In this document: positions 13,641 to 24,671 of the stretch, piece by piece
Position numbering within the stretch: the first letter of the stretch is position 1
Layout: every line of letters starts with the position of its first letter
From: Heterobasidion occidentale
Lineage: Eukaryota > Basidiomycota > Agaricomycetes > Russulales > Bondarzewiaceae
Length of the DNA: 64,000 nt
Assembly: GCA_039111635.1 (NCBI GenBank)
Contig: JBCAQO010000002.1
Span: forward strand, 1,426,001-1,490,000
Reading direction: 5' to 3'
Notes under the pieces: generated by a model
What the model was told of the DNA's origin: nothing
What the model saw: the letters and a program-made list of their open reading frames with translations, nothing else
Databases searched by the model: none
Position numbers and translations under genes: made by a program

Positions 13641-15139
13641 ATGGTTAAAGAAACGTTTGTCGCTGTCCCATGCGCTGAACTCGGCTGTGCTCACATCTCT
13701 TTGCTCGTAGGAAATTCTACGATCTCTTGGACGTGTCACCCGACGCGTCCGAAGCCGACTTGAAAAAGGCATATCGCAAAAAGTACTGGCGCATCGGTGT
13801 ATCAGCTTCCAGCACAATGTCTGATTTTTTCCCCATCTACTAGAGCGCTACGCCTTCATCCGGACAAGGGTGGAGATCCTGATATGTTCAAGGAAGTTAC
13901 TCATGCGTACGTAGGCAACGTGGCGGCATCCTAGTATCGCTTTATGCTAAAAAAATTCTTCTTTACGATGTCTAGATATGAGATCCTGTCAGACTCACAG
14001 AAACGAAGCATATACGATGCGCGAGGAGAGGCTGGTTTGTCAGAATCAGGTGGCGCGGGCGGCATGGATCCGCAGGTGCGAGACATTGCGCGTCCTTGGA
14101 CACGACTGCGTGCTCACATGTCTTGCGCCTATTCAGGATCTTTTCAGCCAGCTGTTCGGGGGTGGCGGGTTCTTCGGTGGCGGTGGCCCCTCCCGCAACT
14201 CAGGACCTCGCCGGAGCAAGGACCTCATTCATCGAGTGCACGTCTCGCTCGAAGACCTTTATAAAGGCAAGACGACTAAGCTTGCGCTCACGCGCAATAT
14301 CATCTGCACGAAGTGTGATGGCAAGGGTGGAAAGGAGGGTGCCGTGCGGTCGTGCAACACTTGCCAGGGTCGTGGTGTCAAAATCACTCTGCGGCAGATG
14401 GGCCCGATGATTCAACAGCTGCAGCAGCCGTGCGACGAATGCTCAGGTACAGGCGAAATTATCAACCACAAGGATAAGTGCAGGACATGCAATGCACGCA
14501 AGGTTGTATCGGAGAAGAAGATGCTGGAGGTGCATATCGACAAGGGCATGAAGGGTGGACAGACCATTACGTTCCACGGAGAGAGCGATCAGGCGCCAGG
14601 GGTTTCGCCGGGGGATGTCATCATTGTCATCGAGGAGAAGCCGCACGATCGATTCAAGCGCCAGGATAACGATCTTATTTATGAAACGGAGGTGGACCTC
14701 CTCACTGCACTCGGCGGCGGAAAATTTGCTGTCAAGCATTTGGATGATCGCGCTCTGATCGTCAATATCACGCCTGGAGAGGTTCTCAAACATGGTACAG
14801 TTTGCTGATTGATTTCGCGAGAGCAGTTGCTAACTTCCCGATCATGTAGATGCTCTCAAGGTCATATATGGTCATGGCATGCCCTCTCAACGGCATCACG
14901 AACCTGGGGATCTTTACATCAAAGTCTCCGTCGCGTGGCCGGAGCACATCGATCCTGAGAAGATAACCTTCCTCGAGCGCGCTCTCCCACCACGCAAGCC
15001 TGTCGAGAAGTTTCCCAAGAATATCCATTTAGAAGAGGTTGAGCTGGTGGATGTTGACCCCCGACAGCGGAGGGCGGTTGACGAGCCGATGGAAGAGGAG
15101 GATAGCGGGGAGCCGCGTGTGCAGTGCGCGAACCAGTGA
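13641..15139 (+). CDS. Type I DnaJ (Hsp40) co-chaperone, Ydj1-like, CaaX-ended
   Basis: Hsp70 co-chaperone in the cytosol and on ER/mitochondrial faces. ATG 13641 opens a tiny first exon (MVKET), joined to KFYDLLDVSPDASEADLKK. The J-domain HPD is in LRLHPDKGG after the second intron. A Gly-rich linker (LFGGGGFFGGGG) precedes the cysteine-rich domain with repeats CTKCDGKG, CNTCQGRG, CDECSGTG and CRTCNARK; the fourth has Ala where the family has Gly. The two C-terminal substrate-binding barrels follow (VHIDKGMKGGQ, EEKPHDRFKRQDNDL, ALGGGKFAV, VIYGHGMP). The protein ends in CANQ, a CaaX box like the farnesylated CASQ of yeast Ydj1, after an acidic MEEEDSGEP segment. Stop TGA 15137-15139. Five or so exons. 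All domains are complete, so it should be functional. Confidence 0.95.
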
Positions 15140-15382
15140 CCGTGGTGTTTCGTGTACGTTTTTTTGGATCGTGTGTTTCATCATCTGTATTGTGTCATTC
15201 ACATTCCTCGTTTTTGCTGCATTCCGGCCCCGATGCTTTCGATCTCGCTTCCAATAGTAATACATCTCGTATAGAGGACTCTTGCTTTGGACTGTAATGC
15301 ACCTTGAACGACGGTTTACCCCAAGCGTCTGCGAGATTGAGATTCGCAGACATTTCAGGTCATGAGTCATGAAGTCCACGCA

Positions 15383-16096
15383 TCACTCCCAGCGAGTCTA
15401 GAAAGAAGTGTCTATGAGGCTTGATGCATGATGATCAGTTGCAAGACAGGACACACACCTCTGGGTTCAGTTTAAATTTTTCGAATAAACCCCGATCAAA
15501 GAAACTGACTTCCGTCTCATTCTCTGCGAGGTAGAAATAATCGTTTAGACGGAGCACCCCCACACAATACTACGGGCGCACCAAATCCGTAGTCGGAGAG
15601 AGACTTTGAATCGTCATCCAAGATCCATTCATCGTGATCGAGATTAATGATGAGATTGGTCGTCTGTCCGCGATGTCAATATCGAAGTTTTACCAGGGTA
15701 TACGGATCTACCTTCGCTCCATGGGCCTTAGTGTACAGCTTCAAGGTATCTGTTTGCGGGGTAACTGACGCCGATCAGAGCAGATCTAGTTGGTGGACTC
15801 ACCGAAGTGGGCCGTTCGATAAGGCTTCCATGCAGGACTGGTCTTGATGGCTGCCGACGTTGGTTTTCGATCAACCATCACCCGCCAACGAAGGGGTGCG
15901 AGAGAAACATATGATGCTTACTTGCCCGAACGATGTTTTTGAGCTCTCCGACTGTCACTTCTTGAAGATTTACATTATGAAGGACGAGACTGCGTTCCGT
16001 TCGGTACTCGAACGATTTGATGACACGAATGGTGAGGGTTGCGGATGTCTTGGGAAGCGCAAGATTAGTAAGCGTGTCAGAGTGGTCTGTCGACAT
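15383..16096 (-). CDS. UPF0538 / C2orf76-like protein (six-exon gene)
   Basis: Small conserved eukaryotic protein of unknown function. ATG 16096 gives MSTDHSDTLTNLALPKTSA, then LTIRVIKSFEYRTERSLVLHNVNL, the N-terminal signature of the UPF0538 family. Five introns join the rest: donor GTAAGC after VRA; the next exon IKTSPAWKPYRTAHF; then DTLKLYTKAHGAK; then TTNLIINLDHDEWILDDD with SKSLSDYGF; then ENETEVSFFDRGLFEKF; and finally a 15-nt exon TRWE with stop TGA at 15383-15385. The LINLDHD, LYTKAHG, NETEVSFF and final W patterns agree with the family as I remember it. All joins use GT-AG and keep frame, which supports a live gene. Convergent with the DnaJ gene (243 bp between stops) and divergent from the beta-glucosidase. 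Confidence 0.85.
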
Positions 16097-16371
16097 TCAA
16101 TGTGCAATCCAGGGCAGCCTGAGATATTGAACTCGAAAGATGATGGTAGGAGGAGAACTTGAGACAGACCGCCGCGGACTTTGATCTAAGACCTGATTAT
16201 TTCCAATCTTATCTCTTTCTCTTTCCCAGCAATCTCTTCCGGCGCCTATGACTGGCGTCGACATCCTATGTTATGCCGACGTTTTTCCATGGGTAGTCGA
16301 CTTACTTTAAAGATGGAGCCTCGTGAGTCTTGGGCCTTCTAAATTACCCCTCCCTCCACTCCGCTTTTGAA
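16097..16371. promoter_or_regulatory. Divergent promoter, UPF0538 gene / GH3 gene
   Basis: 275 bp between the two ATGs. Contains pyrimidine-rich runs (ctctttctctttccc near 16210 and cccctccctcc near 16350) on the GH3 side. No TATA box is obvious. Confidence 0.35.
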
Positions 16372-19300
16372 ATGTCTCGTCGATTCCTTGATGCTGAGAT
16401 CAGCGACCTCGTCACGCAGCTCAAGCTGGATGAGAAGATCTCCCTGCTTTCTGGTCCTAACTGGTGGAATACAACAGCTATTGAACGTCTCCATATTCCC
16501 TCTGTGCGGATGAGCGATGGCCCTAACGTGCGCCTTCAATTCTGGATGCCTTTGGTCTACTAACTTTTGCCAGGGGGTCAGAGGTTCCTCACATTTCCTT
16601 CCGACCCCAGCACAATGTCTTCCTGTGCGTGCCAAACTTGCGACCATGTGATCTCACCAACCAAAAGCTATCTAGTGTGCGACGCTGCTCGCGGCGACAT
16701 TCGATCAGGGACTTATTCGCGAGGCTGGTCAATTTCTCGCAGAAGAGGCCAAGCTCAAGTCATCCGTCATCCTTCTTGCTCCTACCTGCAACATACAGCG
16801 CTCGCCTCTCGGTGGTCGGGCTTTTGAGTCATTTTCCGAAGATCCTCATCTTTCTGGTACATTTATTGCGTGCTTCTGGACAGGTCTATCATTGACATTC
16901 AAATGCACAGGGACTTTGTCTGCTGCGTATGTGGCAGGTTTGCAGTCCAAGGGGGTCGCCGCCACGATCAAGCACTTCGTGGGAAACGATCAAGAACATG
17001 AACGCACGGCAGCTGAATCGGTCATGTCTGACCGTGCTTTGCGAGAGATATATCTATACCCGCGCGTATACTGTTGACTAATGCCGAGGTTTTTTTACTG
17101 AATAGATGATGCTAGATTCATGCTTGCGCAGAAGATTGCCCGGCCCTGGGCATACATGACTTCATACGGACGCATCGGTGGGGTTCACTGTTCCGAAAAC
17201 CCAGGCCTCCTGCAGAAAATACTACGCGACGAATGGCAGTTTAGCGGCATCGTGATCAGTGACTGGTAAGCACCAAAGGTGGTCCACTTCCATTGTCACC
17301 ACCAGAACATTGCGATACGTGAGTTCTTAATATATTTCTATCACAATCTATCAGGCATGGAACATATGGCACGTCTGAGGCTCTCAACGCTGGCCTCGAT
17401 CTCGAAATGCCCGGTCCCCCACGCTGGCGCACACCGAACCTCATGTACCACTCGCTTTCTTCTCAAAAGCTGAGGACCCAGGTCATTGACGAGCGGGTAA
17501 CCGCTCTGCTCTCCTTCGTCCAAAAGCTTGCACGACAGAATCCTGATGTTGTTTACGGTGACAACGTCGAGCGATCGCGTGACTCTCCTGTATCGCGTGC
17601 CTTTGCCCGCCGCTTGGCATCGAGCGGCGTCGTCGTGCTCAAAAACGATCATAGTGTGTTGCCCCTGACACTCAAGGGGACTCGAAAGATCGCTGTCATC
17701 GGACCCAATGCTTGCGCACGGGTTATCTCCGGAGGCGGGTCGGCTGCTCTCAAACCCACCTATGTCGTCACACCATTGGAAGGGATCATCAACAGTGCTG
17801 CCAAGGATTTTGAGATACGGTATGAACTCGGATGTTACGGTCAGTCCATCAACGAGTTTTACCGTACTCTGCTGGCTCACGTGCTTTCTATACACCAAAG
17901 CACACAAATATCTTCCAACCCTCGAAAGCAATCTCACAACTCCGACAGGCAAGCCCGGATGGCTCTGCACTTTTCATAGTCACAGCGAGAATGGAGAGGT
18001 GGACGAACCTATAGCAGAATATGTAGTCGAAGATACGCGCATAAAGCTAAACGACTTCTTACCGCAGGGTCTTACACCCACATGGTCGATCAAACTCAGG
18101 GGAGCCCTTGCGGTGGATAAGACTGGGCCGTTTGAATTCGGATTGACTGTGGCAGGTGCGCCATCCCTTCATGAGTACCGATCGCGTATGTTCGATTCTT
18201 ATTGTGTCTAGGTCGTGCGAAGCTCTGGATCGATGGAGCTATGACTATCGATAATTGGACAAGGCAAACACCAGGCGATTTCTTCTATGGGTGCTTTTTT
18301 ACCTATACTAATTTTCTTGATACTGTTCTGACTAGAATGAAAAAGACAAGGGACCATAGAGGAAAAGGCAGTAGTCAATGTCACTGCGGGAAAAGCTCTG
18401 GACATCCTGGTAGAGTACACAAACACTCCGCCACCGGTGGATGGCCCAGGTCCCGAGCGCGACTTTGGGCAGCCTGCTTTGATGCGGGGAGTCGTAAGTG
18501 ACCGTGCGCTGCATTGAAGTTGAATCTTGAACGTCGGTCACAGCGATTGGGGGGTGCAGAGAAGATTATCGAGGAGAGAGCCATTCAAGACGCGGTCGAC
18601 CTCGCATCTGACTCCGACGTTGCTATCATCGTCAGTGGCCTTACACCTGAATGGGAGAGCGAGGGATTCGACAGGCCATCACTGCGGCAGCCTGGCCTTC
18701 AAGATGAATTGATAGGCAGAGTTGCCGAAGCCAATAAAAATACAGTCGTTGTACTTCAAGCTGTGCGTTCGTACTTTTTTTTTCATTTTTCCGTCCGACT
18801 CAGCCTCCTTTCTCTCTAGGGCTCTGCGGTATCGATGCCGTGGGCTGACCGAGTCGCGGGAATAGTGCAAGCATGGTACCAAGGTAACGAGGCCGGGAAT
18901 GCACTGGCAGATATACTATTTGGCAAGGTCAACCCTTCTGGTCGGCTCCCACTCACGTTCCCCGCGCACATTGAGGACGTACCGGCATTTCCGAACCTGT
19001 ACAGCGAGAACGGACAGATTCACTACCGCGAAGATATATTCGTGGGTTATAAACATTATCAAGCTAGGGGAATTAGCCCTCTCTTCCCGTTCGGGTGAGC
19101 ACGCTACCCAGAGAGATCTTATGTCTCCAGTTGCCTTACTTGATTCTCAGACATGGACTTTCGTACACGAATTTTGAGCTCTCAGACTTGAAGATATCTG
19201 AGCCATCGTCCCATGACGCTGACTTGAAAGTAGAGGTCTCAGTTTCCGTGGAAAACACAGGTGCCGTGGCTGGATCAGAGGTGGTGCAGCTGTACATCAC

Positions 19301-19556
19301 CTACCCTGATGTGGGTGTGACCATTCCCAAGCTGCAGCTGCGTGGGTTCGCCAAAGCGCACGACCTAGCACCAGGGGAATCAAAGACGGTTATTATTCAT
19401 CTCGATCGATATGCGATTTCCTTTTGGGATACTCGGAAGGGTCAGTGGATGGCAAAGGAAGGAGCATATGGGGTGTTGGTGGGGCATAGCAGCTCGAATC
19501 TACCATTGCAGGGAGAGGTTGAGTTGAAGACGAGCTTCTGGTGGAATGGTACTTAG
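16372..19556 (+). CDS. Glycoside hydrolase family 3 beta-glucosidase with PA14 insert
   Basis: Hydrolyses beta-glucosides such as cellobiose. ATG 16372 gives MSRRFLDAEISDLVTQLKLDEKISLLSG; no signal peptide, so probably intracellular. Domain 1 contains RMSDGPN, GVRG, ATFD, LLAPTCNIQRSPLGGRAFE and SEDPHLSG, the substrate-binding KHFVGNDQEHER, and the nucleophile region GIVISDWHGTYGTSEA (Asp of SDW). Domain 2 has SGVVVLKND, LPL and IAVIGPNA. A PA14 domain sits near 17900-18450 (FHSHSENG to VEYTNTPPP). Then IVSGLTPEWESEGFDRPSLRLPG-like sequence with the acid/base region, AWYQGNEAGNALADILFGKVNPSGRLPLTFP and the C-terminal fibronectin-III-like domain (ENTGAVAGSEVVQLYI...LRGFAK). TAG 19554-19556. 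About a dozen introns. The domain order matches fungal BglI/BglJ-type enzymes. Confidence 0.93.
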
Positions 19557-19723
19557 AGAGATGAGGACTCGGGAGTTTATGGAAAGTAAAACATGTAAAT
19601 ACGTCAAGGCTCTCCGGGCACTGCTTGGGCCCTCGTGCACTCGAGACGCTCCGAGACGTTAGAAAAGAATAGCATCAGCAAAATTGACCAAACATGGGAT
19701 TGCCTTTCACAGATTGAGGGTTA

Positions 19724-20427
19724 CTATCGTTGCACCGGAGTTGCAAAAAAAAACAAGATTTCTTTGTAGCGTCTTCAATTGGGCTCTCTCTCGCTCCAAA
19801 TTTTTATAATACCTGCGGAAGCTTCTTGAAATGTGTCCTGTTATTTTTTCATATTTTCAAGCAGACTCAAAGAATTATTGTGATATGATTGAGACGGGGT
19901 GTCTGAAAACGAGCAAAGCTTGGGAGTTGCAAATCTTGCCGACGATCGGGTCACACGTCGTCACGTTTAAACTCGAACTCCGACGGGGCGCACTGCGGAA
20001 CGACCCACCATGCGGAGATTCAAATAATGACCAAGCGTCACACGGCCCGAGACTCCCTGTCACTCTGCCTGCCATCGGGCACTGCCCGTCGAAAGAAATT
20101 TGGTGAAAAGCAGTGGAGCTCTCAAAGTCATAAGAAATAACCTGAATGATTTTAGTAACACCTCTCCATATTGTCATTTTTTTAGTTTTGTAATTGAGCT
20201 CAAGGATCTGAGAGATCTTGAGCATCTCTCAGATATCTCTGCCCTAAAAACCATTATTCATTGTCTCCTCACTGCTGCACCCAATTTCTGTTCTCGCAAA
20301 AACTCTGATACTTGAAGAGTGTTTAGATAAACAACTATGAATTTTTTCAAGAGGTGCCGTCAAAAGTTGCTGCGAGGAGCTCGATTTTGAACCTCTCATA
20401 CCATTTGCAACTCCGGTGCAATGATAG
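19724..20427. mobile_element. 704-bp inverted-repeat element with TA target duplication
   Basis: The ends are inverted copies of about 24 bp (left CTATCGTTGCACCGGAGTTG, continuing CAAA; right its complement with one mismatch). The element is flanked by TA at 19722-19723 and 20428-20429, the target preference of Tc1/mariner-type transposases. No long frame with transposase features is visible, so it looks non-autonomous. It lies about 170 bp beyond the beta-glucosidase stop. Confidence 0.65.
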
Positions 20428-20429
20428 TA

Positions 20430-21501
20430 TATAATCTCAAGACCCTGCAGGCAAGGTCATATATGGCATTGCATTTGCCGCGCTCTTCTTAGTGTTTCGT
20501 CACAATCGTTGCGGTGGATTGCCATCTGGAGGTCTCAATGGCAATGTAATATATTACTAGGCCTCATAATGTAATACTATATAACTACTATATATGATAC
20601 TGTGCTCAAAATCCCTATCGCCTTCCTCTGCAAGCACCCGCGGTCCCGCTCATCCCGCTCGTTCAGGTAACGGGTCGGGGTCGTCGTCAGTGTCCTCACC
20701 CTCATCTGTCGATGCTCCGTTGGCATTTTCGCTGTCATGGCCGTTGTCCATGCCTTGCCAGTACTGAGGTGTAGAGTCGCCGATGAAGAGTTTTCAGCTC
20801 TGCGGTGCAGAGCTCGGTTTTTTTGCAGAAAACCCTAGAAAACCCCAAACGCGTGGTATTGGAAGCAGAGTAGAGCAGTCACGTTATGTCACAGCGCGAC
20901 GCGTCAGGACGCGTCGTCAGATAAGTCAAACTCCTTCTCTTCCTGACTCTCATCATGCCCCTCCTTGCTGCAACTCATACTCTCAGGCAAGTACTTCTCT
21001 ATGTCATCCTAGAATGCTATACCTGGTGAATGGATGGATAACATGTGTCACAGGAAGAAAACCTTGCTTGTAAGTAAACCAAACTTCAATCTGTCAACTT
21101 AGCAGTAGGTGTATGTGCATATATGCATCTCATATGGCCGATTTATGTCAATTGAAGATTTCTTGATGAAATTTCCTTTAGATTGCTCCCAATGATTATT
21201 TTATACCTGCTGCACTTTTCAACTACCACGGCGCCGGCATTGCCACCGAAGCCACTGAGCATAATTTCACTTTCAGATGTGGATCATGAAGCAGTGCCTG
21301 CGCGAGGCAAGCGTTAAGCTTGAGTAAATGGCTGAAGGTACGGTGCGTATTGAGTTGCTTGGCGGGCACATGAGCAATCTCGCCAATGTGAGCATCACCT
21401 CTCCCTCTCCTTTGCTTCTTCTTCCTCCTCCTTTTGCAGCGGCATGCTGATGGCTGACTTGCGGCGCAATGCAACGTACAGCTGATACACAAGGTGTGCG
21501 G
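20430..21501 (-). other. Left part of the host locus split by the retrotransposon complex
   Basis: No recognised gene. On the minus strand there is a short acidic open stretch ending near 20655 (DEGEDTDDDPDPLPERAG then stop) and an open frame at 21223-21501 (CLAQALLHDPHLK). When the retrotransposon block 21502-51119 and one TGCGG copy are removed, a minus-strand frame reads continuously from 51.2 kb into this side (ALPTA joined to HLVYQLYVALRRKSAISM, then a Glu-rich end). It could be a decayed gene or an older transposon. I found no family match. Confidence 0.35.
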
Positions 21502-22089
21502 TGTTAAGAACTGTTTGTTCAGTAACCCAAGAGTAACAGGTTCTTCTCTAGGTCGCACAATGGACTGAGTGGTGGGCGAAGTCTCGACTGTATCAGGCGA
21601 AGATACAGGAGGGAATAATGATTGGCTCTAAGTTACACAGTGTGGGGACTGTGTAAAAACGAAGAGAATAGACTGAAGATCCTCAGCCTATTCTATGGGC
21701 CTTATATACTGTATGGGGTATAGGGTAGGAGTCCGTGTGCCTCTCCGGGTTTCCATCCCAGGAGAGCTGTGGTCGCCGTCTCTCTCAGCCGGTGCCTACT
21801 CTTGTACTTCTCCAGTCGCACTGATCCATCATGGTGCGACGAGGTGCCTACCCATAAGCCCTAAGCCCATGGCATGTGAATGCCTCTCTTTATTACTGTG
21901 TGAACCCTGTGAGCCTCGTGTCCCTCCAATATAGCCTCTACCGATGTCTTGAAGAACCATCGGTCTAGTCGGCTCCTAAGGACATGCCAAATACCTTGAT
22001 GTATGCTCTGTAGTGGAGCCGCCTAGCATGTGATGCTTGATCCATGGATAGACCGGCCCTGAAGGGCCCCGATCGGTCAAGTCATAACA
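21502..22089 (-). repeat. LTR A (3' LTR of outer element)
   Basis: 588 bp, starting TGTTAAGAAC and ending GTCATAACA, with TG/CA ends and a TGTTA/TAACA inverted terminus. Carries the TATA/start region near 21670-21720 and hairpin module 1 (ACACAGT-GTGGGG-ACTGTGT, 21635-21654). Preceded by target copy TGCGG. Followed by the polypurine tract on the minus strand. Confidence 0.92.
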
Positions 22090-22101
22090 TTACCCCCTTT
22101 C
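22090..22101 (-). promoter_or_regulatory. Polypurine tract next to LTR A
   Basis: On the element's sense (minus) strand the 12 bases before the 3' LTR read AGAAAGGGGGTA(A), the expected plus-strand primer site. The same tract abuts LTR B at 27238-27249. Confidence 0.75.
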
Positions 22102-24671
22102 TAGGTCCCAACTCCTGAGGGGACTACTCGCCCTTGCAAGCTTCATCGTCATTCCACATACAATTGCTTCCTGGTCGTCCAAATAGATTGGGATGCGTCT
22201 TCCCAATATGACTTCGTTTTCTGGGACGAAGACCGACCTACGTCGTTTACAACGCCTAGGAGTTTTCCGTCTCCGTTGAGCTGTTTGATTTGAAGTCTGC
22301 AGTATGCCACAATACCGTGTTCCTTCTCCCGGTGTTCTTCCTTCACCGCACGTTTTGTGTGAGTACACTCCTAGAGTCAATAGGCAGCTACTCAACCAGG
22401 ACTCCCTGGTAGGTTTGATAAGCCAGTTTCTTCTGGCAACGATACAGAAAGGTGTCACATGCGAATGAGTAAATGATGAATTGAAACGCGTCTGTGGATG
22501 GGTGTGTGTCGTTCTTCTTCCAAGTGCCAAAGGCCATGCTTTAGTGTTTCCAGGATAGATCTTCATCTCCTTGATCTCCGGTATCGAGGGGGACTCCAGG
22601 TGTGTGGGTTGATTGCTTTACTAAGGCGTAGGCCCACCAACCTATCAAGAATAGACTTTTCTTGACTTGTTTTGAGTCCGGCAAGACCCCTTTGAAGATC
22701 CCTAACTCTGTCAGCCCCATACGGTGGCCCATCCTGGTTAGAGATTGAGTGTTCATCCAGAGTTTGTTTGTCACAGGGGAGCGAGCATGTAGCTGCGCTC
22801 CGCGTATTGAACACGAGGTAAGGATTTTGAAGAATAGATTTTGAACCCTATGGTCTCTTGAATAGACCATGGTATCCACCTTGACGGTAATTATTGCGGG
22901 GTCAGCGTAAGGTATGTCCTGGTAGTTTAACGTTGTGCCAGATGTCCGTAGTTTTGTGTCTTTGCGGACGTCGGCTAGTTTATCCTTAAGTCATCGCGGA
23001 CTGAGGCTAGTTTATACACAAGTCATTGCGAACTGCCCTGCTAGTTTAAGCTAAGGTCGTTGCGGACCTATCCATCTCCCAACGTAGGAGTACCTGTAAA
23101 CAAGACAGCAGGTGTTTCTGCGCGCCGGAACATTCATCGGTGATGCGCATAGGGCCGTAGACCAGTTCCTCCTTCTTGACAGGGTTCCCATTGAGGCAAG
23201 ATGGTGACGGTTTATACTATATCAAACCGGATAACTTATAGAGTTGCCAGAATAGACTTTAGAGCCTATTTTGACACAACTTACATGGCCCTGTAGACAA
23301 AGGGCAGCTCAGTTTATCGTCATGAAGGACGGCCGTAGTTTATAGTCGTTGTGGACGTCCGCTATCGCCTGGCTTGAACCTCCCGAGCCTCGATAGATTT
23401 AATCCTCCGGGGTGAGGGTAGTTTAAGGTCATTTCGGACTATTGCAGCTGAAAGCGGTAATTCCAGCTCCAATACGATCCCTAGAACAGAGGGATAATAG
23501 TTTATCGTCATTGCGGACTAGATCAACATCGTGGTGTCAACAACGATGTCAATCGACATCTCCTGTGCTGAAAGGAGTGGTAGTTTAACGTCTTTGCGGA
23601 TGCAGCAATGCCCAAACATATCTCATGTTTGGACACTGCTCATGACCCTGTAAGGAAAGGGTAATCCCAGTTTAATGTCATAGAGGACGTCCGTAGTTTA
23701 TAGTCATTGCGGACGTCCGCTAAACACGAGGCACGATCCCAGTTGCCTCTTGACTGGCCCTTGAAGCGGAATCCTTGCTTCGGACTTCAAGGGTAGAATG
23801 GGCGCACCATGGAGTAGTTGTGGTCTTGTCGGATGACTGACAACCCGCTTCATGTCCCCAAACCCCTCGCACAGAATTGAACCGTGTCGACCCCATATTT
23901 TTTTACTGTAGGGCGTATAGAATATGGAAGCGCCTTGACCTAGTCGGCAGGGTTCCGCAACGGTGGAGGCCCTCCCTTCCACCGTCTGCCAGAATACAAC
24001 CACGCTCCGAGGGTCTTGGTAGCTTTAGCGTTGTTCCGGACGGTAACTAGTTTATTGTCATTGCGGGCCAAGCCTTTCGTAGTTTTACATCGTTGCGGAT
24101 GTAATTTGTCCGTTTTGGTTACTAGTGGAGTGTGGCCACTATGTACCTGCATCTTGATAGGGCCCCTAATGCGGAAATGACCCTGTAAAACTGGAGATCC
24201 AAAGTGGGACGTCCAAGACACCTGTCAGACCTTGACAGCGAGGTATGGTCCACCGTTCCCCAACAGTGAACATGCAACACGATTTCCCACCAATATTCTT
24301 GCATCATTCATAGCTCTTCGGTCTTGCCACGGGACCGAAAAGCCGGCGTACCAGTACCAAGGTTATGTTGAATCCTAAGGACCTCCTAATGCGGAAAGGG
24401 TCCTGTAAAACTGGGGATCCAAGCGGGACGCCCGATTCGCTTGTCAGAATACCTCTTGACAACGAGAGTGTTAAATGCTTGTCCTGTCTTGAGACCGGAG
24501 GGTTGAAACGCAAATGGTCAGGTACTTCCCCTGCCTTCTTATCTTTTCACAGTTTAACGTCATGCAGGACGTCCGTTCCGGTGTCCTGTGCGTGAAACCG
24601 GTACCTGTGGTGTGAAGGGTCCTTTCCTCTCCGTCACCGTTTAGAGACGAGGGGTCCCTCAACTCTCTCGT
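22102..24671 (-). repeat. Noncoding tail with hairpin/TAGTTTA cassette array (outer copy)
   Basis: About 2.6 kb between ORF-X and the 3' LTR with no convincing protein frame. A degenerate motif TAGTTTA-(3-7 nt)-GTCATTGCGGAC recurs about 16 times (starts near 22923, 22949, 22976, 23008, 23042, 23310, 23336, 23419, 23498, 23581, 23668, 23694, 24020, 24048, 24080, 24550); the first five are spaced 26-34 bp. Between the motifs are short hairpins, for example CCAAACAT/ATGTTTGG (about 23619), CCCTTGAAG/CTTCAAGGG (about 23757), CGGTGGA/TCCACCG (about 23958), CTCCT/AGGAG and ACCCT/AGGGT. An 80-bp unit around CCTGTAAAACTGGRGATCC is present twice (about 24180 and 24400). Includes a 21-nt SSU-rRNA-like string at 23454-23474. 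Confidence 0.75.

Noticed and set aside
15860..16162. Plus-strand 100-codon frame
   Set aside because: Antisense to exon 1 of the UPF0538 gene.
17341..17970. 209-codon frame antisense to the GH3 gene
   Set aside because: Lies opposite clear GH3 exons, has no family signature, and is explained by codon bias of the sense strand.
22923..23070. CRISPR-like array (five spaced repeats)
   Set aside because: Repeats are degenerate, spacing is irregular, there are no cas genes, and the genome is eukaryotic.
23454..23474. rRNA gene fragment called as rRNA
   Set aside because: Only 21 nt match SSU rRNA and the flanks do not; not an rRNA gene.
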